Assembly (NCBI GenBank): GCA_958510875.1 | Contig: OY294067.1 | Location: 253,905,736 to 253,969,735 of the forward strand | DNA length: 64,000 nucleotides | Direction: 5' to 3' | Origin: Endomychus coccineus | Lineage: Eukaryota > Arthropoda > Insecta > Coleoptera > Endomychidae | Shown here: one piece after another, positions 56,916 through 64,000 of the stretch | Layout: every line of letters begins with the position of its first letter | How positions within the stretch are numbered: the first letter of the stretch is position 1 | Made by a program: the position numbers and the translations under genes | The notes under the pieces: model-generated | Seen by the model: the letters and a program-made list of their open reading frames with translations, nothing else | Told to the model about the DNA's origin: nothing | Databases searched by the model: none

Positions 56916-57210
56916 AGAATTTTTTGTTGATTATCACTTTATATATTGATATGTATGCTCTACCATATTAAAACAACGATATTTTCACGTCTAGTAACAT
57001 ATTTCCTATATAATAAGCGTGTAATTTAAAATATATATACATAATTTTCCCCTCTCCTGTGTAAAACACGAAGGAAAACTTTGCAATTTAAATAGTGCAT
57101 TCTTATAGGAAATTTGATGTTGAACAACTTTGTTCGACACTTTTTTCACTAAAATGTACCCTTTCAAAGTCATAAGTAATCTTTCGCCGAAAAACCGGAA
57201 AAATCATATA

Positions 57211-59531
57211 CAGGTTGGGTGTAAATAAATAACTGCGAAAAAATTCAGATGGTGATTCCTTGTTGAAAAATAAGGTGGGTCTTCCATATAAAAAAATCAT
57301 TTGAACCCCTAATGTTAAGATACAGGCGCCCCCTTTAAATGGGGCGCCAAAAAAGTAGTTTATTATTTTTATCTTCTAAATCCGAAAAGTTACAAAAATA
57401 AAATTGAGCACACACTATTTTCTTTTAAGAAGGCATCCAATAACTGAGTTGCTGGTTTTTCACTATGTTTTTAAGGGGTGGAAATAACCACCCCTAAAAC
57501 TTGTTTTCCACTCAACTTTTTCTCTTAAGTCTATATAGCCAATTAAAAATTTATTTTAGGTAGCTTGTTTCATTCTGAAAAAAAGGTCTCTTGTAATTTT
57601 TTTGAAAAATTGAAGATTTCTGAGAAAAAAAAATTCACTTACAAGTACATGGCACGATTCTCATAGTGTGGAATTTTAATTAAACTTTGATTTACCTAGA
57701 AGGCGGCTGTCATGTTAACATATTTTGTTAAGACAACAAAATTATTTTTAGTATGTGCAATAATAAGTTAAAATCATTGTTAATTGTCTTACACTGTTAT
57801 CATTTTGAGGCCCTTTTGTAAAGAATTTCAGTAAAATGGAAGTGTACACAAATGCAGAATTGACAGATATGCTATTTAATGGAACTCAAACTGCACTTCA
57901 CCCATTACACACGTATCTAGACGGTGACGCATTGATCCTCGTATCCGGTGGAACATTTCTGGGGTATCTTGAATAACCCTACATGAAAAAATTATGCTGT
58001 TTCGTAGATCTTCCAGGTTTCGAACAGGAGTCTTGTATACCAAAGTTTTCAAATGCCCTCAAATAGAAAAATCCAAAGGATTTAAGTCCGGGGATCGAAG
58101 TTGCCAAAACTGAGGCCCACCTCGACCTTTCCACCAATTTGGATAGACTTCATTCAAAACTTCACGTGCTCTTACACTAAAATGGGCAGGGGCCCCATCG
58201 TGCATAAACCACATTTCCATTCTCTCACGTAAAGGAATATCATCAAGTAATAGTGGCAAGTCTTCTCTCAGGAATAAGCTGTATGAATTCCCATCTAGTC
58301 TAGGTGGCAGAAAATGTGGGCCAGCTAACTGATTCTCAATATGCCCTAACCACACATTTGAATAAAATTGTTCTTGGTGGTGAGCTTCTATTATAGCGTG
58401 ATGGTTTTCTTCGGCCCATATGTGGTTATTATGATAATTAATAATCGCCTCTCTAGAAAACTTAGCCTCATTTGTAAATAAGACCTTCTTCAGAAATGCA
58501 TAGTTTTGTCTAATCACTTCAAGCATCCAAGTGGAAAATACTAGACGATCCGGAAAATCCCGCGGTAATAGAGCCTGAACTCGTTGTATGTGATGATATA
58601 AGAGCTGTTCCTTTAAGATGGCATATACCGTCATATGGTTAACATGTAACAGCAAACCAATCTTCCTGGTACTAATGTCAGGTTGCTCGTAGACTAAATT
58701 AAGTACTGCTTCCTCTAATGCTGGTGTTCTAACTTCGCGTTGGCGACCACAATCAGGTTTCATCGTTTTGAAGGTACCATTTTCTCGTAGTCGTTGATGA
58801 AGCCGTGCAAATAGACTGTGATGAGGAGCGACGCGATGGGGATACATTTCTGAATATCTTCTTGACGCTTCTAAGGAATTTCCATTAGAAAGCCCGTAAA
58901 CGAAATTCATATCTGTCAATTCTGCATTTGTGTACACTTTCATTTTACTGGAATTCTTTACAAAAGGGCCTCAAAATGATAATAGTGTAAGACAATTAAC
59001 AATGGTTTTCAACTTATTATTGCACATACTAAAAATAGTTTAGTTGTCTAGGTGAATCAAAGTTTAATTAAAATTCCACACTATGAGAATCGTGCCATGT
59101 ACTTGTAAGTAAATTATTTTTTTCTCAGATATCTTCAATTTTTCGAAAAAATTACAAGAGGCCTTTTTTGTTCAGAATAAAACAAGCTACCTAAAATAAA
59201 TCTTTTATTGGCAATATACACATAAGAGAAAAAGTTAAGTGGAAAACAAGTTTAAGTGGTGATTATTTCTACCCGTTACAAACATAGTAGAAAACCAGCA
59301 ACTCAGTTATTGGATGCCTTCTTAATAGCAAATAATGTGTGCTTGATTTTATTTTTGTGACTTTTTGGATTTAGACGATGAAAATAAAAAACTACTTTTT
59401 TGGCGCCCCATTTAAAGGGCTGTATCTTAATATTAGGGGGTCGAAGGATTTTTTTTATATGAAAGACCCACCTTATTTTTCAACAAGGAACCACCCCCTG
59501 AATTTTTTCGCAATTATTTACTTACACCCTG
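57211..59531 (-). mobile_element. complete IS630/Tc1-like transposon with 620-660-bp TIRs
   Basis: The left TIR (57211-57871) and right TIR (58908-59531) are inverted copies by eye over their whole length; both start cagg(t)gtgtaa.taaataa, contain ggcgccaaaaaagtagttt, aaggcatccaataactgagt and catggcacgattctcatagt. TA flanks both ends (57209-57210 and 59532-59533). Interior is the transposase. Total 2.3 kb. Confidence 0.9.
57876..58943 (-). pseudogene. IS630/Tc1-like (DUF4817-type) transposase with a lost catalytic Asp
   Basis: Reads MKVYTNAELTDMNFVYGLSN (helix-turn-helix), KPDCGRQREVRTPALEEAVL, QPDISTRKIGLLLHVNHMTV, LPRDFPDRLVFSTWMLEVIR, VLFTNEAKFSREAI where the first catalytic Asp is Asn (family: FTDEAKF), SNVWLGHIENQLAGPHFLPP, WFMHDGAPAHFSVRAREVLN (second Asp), RSPDLNPLDFS (third Asp), then a TGA where the family Trp stands (FLWGHLK), and on to TPEMFHRIRGSMRHRLDTCV ending FEFH and a stop at 57876-57878. 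36 residues lie between the second and third Asp. The first 12 codons lie in the right TIR, and a copy of them (MEVYTNAELTDM) appears in the left TIR on the plus strand at 57837. The stop codon is 5 bp from the inner end of the left TIR. Confidence 0.9.
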
Positions 59532-59533
59532 TA

Positions 59534-60789
59534 TATGCAAGACTCCTATCTTGACTGGACTATATGGTAGTCTTTGGTATTTTGTTAGGAATACTAATGG
59601 GGAACTCTTGAGTTTGTTCACGCTTTCGGAACGAAACTGTGATGAAATTATTTGATTCAATGCCCCATCGTAGGTACATTTATTTCGTGAAATATCTTAA
59701 GCTATCTTCATAACCTAGTATTGTCTGGAAATGAATTATTATCGATAAAATAATCATTAATTTCCATATTGCTGACTAACTCATATTCAAATTAATCTTG
59801 CACATTTCCATAATAAACTTCCGTAGGGATAATTCATCTAGAGTTATCAGAGTACTGTATCGATCGTTATGTACAGTGTTCATGTGTTAGAAACGGGTTA
59901 GGCACGTCATATTACTCGAATTTAGGGCAGTTAACCAGACCCAACAAACTACATGAATTATACAGTCTCTTTACTACGTTAATTGTATTTTTACAATTCT
60001 CACAACAAGGTTCTCGTTGAACATGCACTTTTTAAATCAATACTTTTAATGTAATGACTACTCACACTGAAAGCATTAATATGACTTCAGACTTGATTAA
60101 CTGGATTAAGTTATTCGATCGGAATGTTTATCTATACGAGGATGAACAATAAATATCAAGAAATACCCTAACTTATGAAGAACGGCAAAAGTAACACAAA
60201 TTTTACTTATAATGCCAATTGTTAAATTTTTAACTGGGGGACGTTAAAATGTCAGTCGGAATAATAACGAGATTAAGAATTTTCTGAATGAATACAGTAA
60301 CGTTCAAAGCTTTCAAATTGCGAAAAATATTTGAAATTTTTTTGAGATACGTATAACTTCCATTTTAACCGTAAGTGCTTATAGAAGTTAACTGCTACTC
60401 AAAGATACATATCCATTCGCTGAATATACTCAACGACTTGCATAATTATATATTAGTTTTTTCGATCTTATAACTCACGGAACCCATATATTTAGATGTA
60501 TAACGATTTCAAGCAAATATTTATATATATTATAATAAATTACTTTTAAATTTGTCTTTTATAACTCACATTATAGAAACAATAACGTTACTATAGTTTC
60601 GACAAGAGGCGTAAAATCTTCATAACCATTAAAATGTATGAAGAAACATAGGAGATCGTAAGATATTTACGATCAAATATAAGCTAAAAACAACAACTGG
60701 GATAGCAGTTTGAATATGAGGAAATACATGACCGACATTGAATAATTGAAATAAGTAATTGAAAAATATAATTAAGAATATGAAAAGAA
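59534..60789. other. no recognised gene
   Basis: AT-rich. The bases at 59545-59556 resemble, inverted, a short stretch at 56170, which I judge to be chance. Confidence 0.45.
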
Positions 60790-61850
60790 CGTCAGGTTAA
60801 GAGATGGCATACATGCCAATGTGATAAAACATATTGTTGATCCTCTTGAGCATGTATATAATCTATGTATAGGTTACTGTCCAAATTATTTTCGAGTTTC
60901 TGAAACAACACCAATACACAAAACTGGAAATAAAGTGTCACCTGATAATTTAAAATTTTGCAAAGATTTTTGAAAAATTGATTCAGTCCAGACCAATAAA
61001 ATTTGTAGAAAAACATAAAATAATATCAAATAACCAATTTCGTTTTAGAAAAATTATGGACACTAACAATGCAATCATCGGAGTAATCGAAAAGCTATAT
61101 TCTGACCTTGATCAAAGCAGACCATCAACAGCTGTTTTCTTTGATCTTGCGAAATCATTTGACAACAGTAAATCATATGCTACTGATTAAAAAAATAGAA
61201 AATTGCGGAATCAGAGCTGTCACAAGTGTGATAGTTAAAGTTAAACTAATTGAAAGTTATCTACAAAATAGAAAACAACAAGGAGTACCACAAGGCACTG
61301 TTCTAGGTCCCCTATAACTTATTACATACGCAGATGACACAGTCAGGGAATGATCATTTCGTGAGAAGAGTGGGATATTTCATTCATATGATATATAAAT
61401 TAAGCTGAATAGTCCATAGAAAAGAATTTACAATTGTACATGGTTTATATTATAGCGTGGTCACATATGATATCATTGCTTGGGAAACAGCTAATATTTC
61501 AGTAAAAAAATCAATATTTAACATTTATAATAGAATTATCAGAATACTGAAAAGAGAAGATAATAATATGGCTATACTGCTTGAACTGGATAAGAAATAC
61601 ATGCTTGAAGCACTGGCATACTACTATAAGGATCTATCAGAAAAATTCATAAATAATTTATCAAAAACCAGAAACAAAGATAGATGTAGTATTGCCCAAA
61701 GCAATTTTGGAAGTTGGGAGAAAGAGTCCGAAATATTCAGCTATAAAGACTTTTAATAATCTGCCGAATAGTCACAAAGCAAATAAAAAGGGTGATTACA
61801 AGATAGAACTACAAAGGTATATGAAAAAACAAACTACACATCAAGTTGAT
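60790..61850 (+). pseudogene. LINE reverse transcriptase, deleted
   Basis: Fingers and palm pieces: HKIISNNQFRFRKIMDTNNA, STAVFFDLAKSFD (motif A), HMLLIKKIENCGIRAVTS, YLQNRKQQGVPQGTVLGPL, then a direct jump to ITYADDTV (YADD), so the piece between motif B and the DD box is deleted. Later: VVTYDIIAWETANISVKKSI (thumb) and LLELDKKYMLEALAYYYKDL, IKTFNNLPNSHKANKKG (C-terminus). Closest in window to 19150-20565. The 3' region to about 62015 is AT-rich. Confidence 0.82.
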
Positions 61851-62029
61851 TAATTACCACAATAATTATTAGTAATATTTTCTTTTCTTTGCCATCATTT
61901 TTGGTTTCACTATAAATTATCAATGTTCTCATTATTTTTCTTATATATAGGTATTGATCTTTATTTATTTATTTGTTATTCATTTTTTTCTTTTATTTTT
62001 TTGTAAGATTATAACCAGCCTGCATAGAG

Positions 62030-63310
62030 GTACCGGTGATTTCTTGTTTCGGGGGACGCGTTTTGTGCGTAAATCAAAAACTACCTGTAACCCTCTCGTT
62101 TCGGGCGGATGAAAAATTATCGAGTTTATTCCTCTCATTTCGTGCGTCAAAGATAGATTCTACAGAGGCAGGCAAAAAGCTTTGGGAGTTGAATCTTAAC
62201 CAAAAAAACGGCAAGAAATAGTCATCCCGGAGACAATGCAACAGCTTGTGCTAATAGACGACGGTCAGGAAGATCGAATATTGTTTTTTGCAGTGATAGG
62301 ATACTTCTATCCCAAGGCTCAGATTTTTTTATGGACGGGACATTTAAAAGCTTTTGTTGTTCCCTGTTCGACCAATTGTAGACAATACATCACGTAGATT
62401 TGGGAAGCACTGATGTCAACACAATGATTGTTCCAGCCATCATGCGCTTTTACCGGACAGAAAAGGAGCCACGTATAAAATACTTTTTACACTGTTGGAA
62501 AAAAGTCTAAAATTTAAACCAGAAGTTCAACGACTATTTTGTGGAGCAATGGCTTGAGGATGATACATTCATATGAATGTGCTACAAGGAGTGACACCGC
62601 ATAATAAATTCGGTAAAAGGATGGCATCATCGACTTAATAATCGTGTTGGAAAAGCGCATCCAAATATTTATGAACTGCTTAGAATACTTAATGATGAAA
62701 TACGGTACCACGATATTATTGTAAAGCAAACTGTGCTGAATATGAACACTCCAAAGCTTGCAAAAAAGTACAGTGACTTAGATTGTCGTATAAATAAGGG
62801 TGTTGATAAAATTTGGATAAGCTGTAAATAATAGAAGTATAATATGTATTATTTTTCTTGAATTAGGTATCTACTATGAACATTAATGTTAATATCTATA
62901 AGTCTATTATTTTTGTAATTTTTGCCCTTTCTACTAAACGATTGTGTGAGTAAATACCAGTAAATACTATTATTATGACATGTCAATTTGTATCCCAAAC
63001 GTAGATTTTTAGAAATAAAAAATATCTATTGCATATAAGATTATTAGTTGTTATTTATCCATAATCCAACCGATCCTATGATAGACTAAGATATCTCTAA
63101 GATAAAAGCAGGTATTCTAAATTAGCTAAAAGTATATTGAAGGTAGGAAGGTAAGTGCCTACATAATTATTTAGTTTCCGACGTTCAGTTTAAATCGCAC
63201 GAAATGAGAAGGTATTGCAAATACATTTTATTGCATCTAGGGGGTACGCCCGAAACGAGAAGGTTTTATAATCCCGCACAAAATACGCGAAGGTTAGCGG
63301 CAAAATTCAA
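62030..63310 (+). mobile_element. MULE with repeated motifs in its TIRs
   Basis: The left end (62036-62155) has, in order, cgtttcggg-like units: ttgtttcggggga, gcgttttgtgcg, ctctcgtttcgggcgg, ctctcatttcgtgcgt. The complement of the right end (63190-63305) reads gcgtattttgtgcggg, cttctcgtttcgggcgtac, cttctcatttcgtgcgatt. So each TIR carries the same set of three or four related motifs in the same order. The transposase remnant lies inside. Confidence 0.75.
62210..62831 (+). pseudogene. MULE-type transposase remnant
   Basis: Traces in successive frames: EIVIPETMQQLVLIDDGQED then RILFFAVIGYF; FFMDGTFKSFCCSLFDQLYT and IHVD (the DGTFK first catalytic motif); MIVPAIMRFYRTEKEPRIKY (the long conserved helix region); EGWHHRLNNRVGKAHPNIYE, LLRILNDEIRYHDIIVKQTV and NMNTPKLAKKYSDLDCRINK before a stop at 62829. 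This order is that of Mutator-like transposases found in insects. The N-terminal zinc finger (FLYWCH type in many relatives) is not seen. Frameshifts and stops make it dead. Confidence 0.8.
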
Positions 63311-63434
63311 AAAGTATTTGCACGTATTACACCGGAAATGTTACGGCGAGTAATGGAAAATTTTCGAATGAGTCTACAAGAATGCGTAGATCGTAAAGGC
63401 GCCCACCTGTCAAGTATTGGCTTAAAGGCTTGAA
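63305..63434 (+). pseudogene. Tc1/IS630-like transposase C-terminus
   Basis: The frame reads ARITPEMLRRVMENFRMSLQ, ECVDRKGAHLSSIGLKA and a stop. ITPEMLRRVMxNFxxRxxxC...GxHL is the end of DUF4817-type and related transposases. Only the last 43 codons remain. Confidence 0.65.
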
Positions 63435-63504
63435 AAAATAAAATAATCTAACTCAACAGAAAACTGTAAAAACATTCATGTTAAAATAAAAACTTATGTA
63501 TATA

Positions 63505-64000
63505 ATGAAGTACGTAGCTAATGAAAAACAAAATATCAATAAACAATGGTTGAAGAATCTAACTGACACAAAAATTCCGGATGAGGTGCAGCACACTTAA
63601 GCTTAAGTTCGAAATTTGCATTGCCCAAAACTAGAAAACTGCCTGTCGACAATATAATTGCTAATTTAGAATGCGGAATTAGGAATAAGAACTTAGAAGA
63701 ATAAAATGAAATTAGAAATATAATTTGTAACATCTTGACAAATAAAAAGAATAAACAGAGAGCAGAAGTAGATATTGCAAAGAATCGTTTTAACTATCAT
63801 ACAAAAATAACAAAAGAGTTCTTAGATGCTAACCCTCAAATATTAGTTTTGAACGCGGATAAATGTAATAAAACCGCCATAATGCATAGAACTGACTACG
63901 ATAACAAAATAGGAAATCTATTGAGTGATGAAACAACTTCCAAAAAATTAAAATGTATGAAACGATAATCGCCTGAAAAACGAGCAATTTTGTATGAAAA
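63505..64000 (+). pseudogene. Penelope-like element, N-terminal/early reverse transcriptase part (runs off the window)
   Basis: Pieces: NKQWLKNLTDTKIPDEVQHT (the LTxxxIPxxV block upstream of PLE reverse transcriptase), a decayed middle, then the open frame at 63735-63968: RAEVDIAKNRFNYHTKITKE, FLDANPQILVLNADKCNKTA, IMHRTDYDNKIGNLLSDETT. NPxIxxxxADKxNxTA is the PLE equivalent of the first reverse transcriptase block. Stops at 63966. The rest of the element is beyond the end of the window. Confidence 0.75.

Noticed and set aside
62514..62729. Minus-strand frame MLYNNIVVPYF...
   Set aside because: Opposite strand of the MULE transposase end, which has the recognisable motif order.
1..64000. tRNA or rRNA genes
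   Set aside because: I saw no cloverleaf with a paired acceptor stem and TTCGA-type box, and no rRNA core sequence, though a short tRNA gene could be missed by eye.

Overview
This window reads as a stretch of arthropod, most likely insect (possibly beetle), nuclear DNA. It is strongly AT-rich, has no bacterial-style operons, and almost every recognisable coding trace belongs to a transposable element. I found no convincing complete host gene and no rRNA or tRNA gene. The best host-exon candidates are weak: a small first-exon-like stretch at 36478-36520, two signal-peptide-like reading frames at 18253-18540 and 48263-48508, and a decayed THAP zinc finger at 23013-23240.

Layout. 1-1.9 kb: a near full-length dead mariner, then the tail of a piggyBac-like transposase. 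2.7-8.4 kb: two Penelope-like element (PLE) remnants in tandem with their terminal repeats, a LINE reverse transcriptase fragment joined to a second mariner remnant, and two copies of an unclassified repeat. 9.5-13.9 kb: an inverted-repeat element carrying about 145-bp repeats, a PLE fragment, a LINE on the minus strand whose tail abuts that PLE, and a second LINE on the plus strand. 14.2-25.9 kb: several copies of the 3' part of an RNase H-bearing LINE, copies of a hairpin repeat with hammerhead-ribozyme-like cores, a LINE fragment with a 145-bp duplication, a Tc1-like fragment and a TIR element. 26.8-33.0 kb: an almost full-length CR1-like LINE (minus), a hAT transposase tail, and a second copy of part of the CR1 reverse transcriptase held between 307-bp direct repeats. 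33.9-48.4 kb: four members of one Tc1/mariner-related (IS630-like, DUF4817-type) transposase group, one nearly intact, plus a 2.26-kb inverted-repeat element filled with a 143-bp tandem array. 48.7-56.9 kb: an inverted pair of PLE terminal repeats each with a hammerhead-like motif, two foldback elements, a 181-bp satellite interrupted by a hairpin insertion, and another LINE remnant. 57.2-64 kb: another DUF4817-type element with about 620-660-bp inverted repeats, a LINE fragment, a MULE with repeated motifs in its inverted repeats, and the start of a PLE that runs off the window.

There is no evidence that these pieces act together. The region is a mosaic of insertions, and most coding traces are broken by stops, frameshifts or lost catalytic residues. 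The most unusual material is: (1) hammerhead-like motifs in PLE terminal repeats and related hairpins; (2) long-TIR transposons whose inverted repeats run into the transposase reading frame; (3) inverted-repeat elements that carry satellite-like arrays and share a core motif at four loci; and (4) the direct-repeat-flanked CR1 duplicate. Family names come from my own reading of translated motifs; no database search was run.
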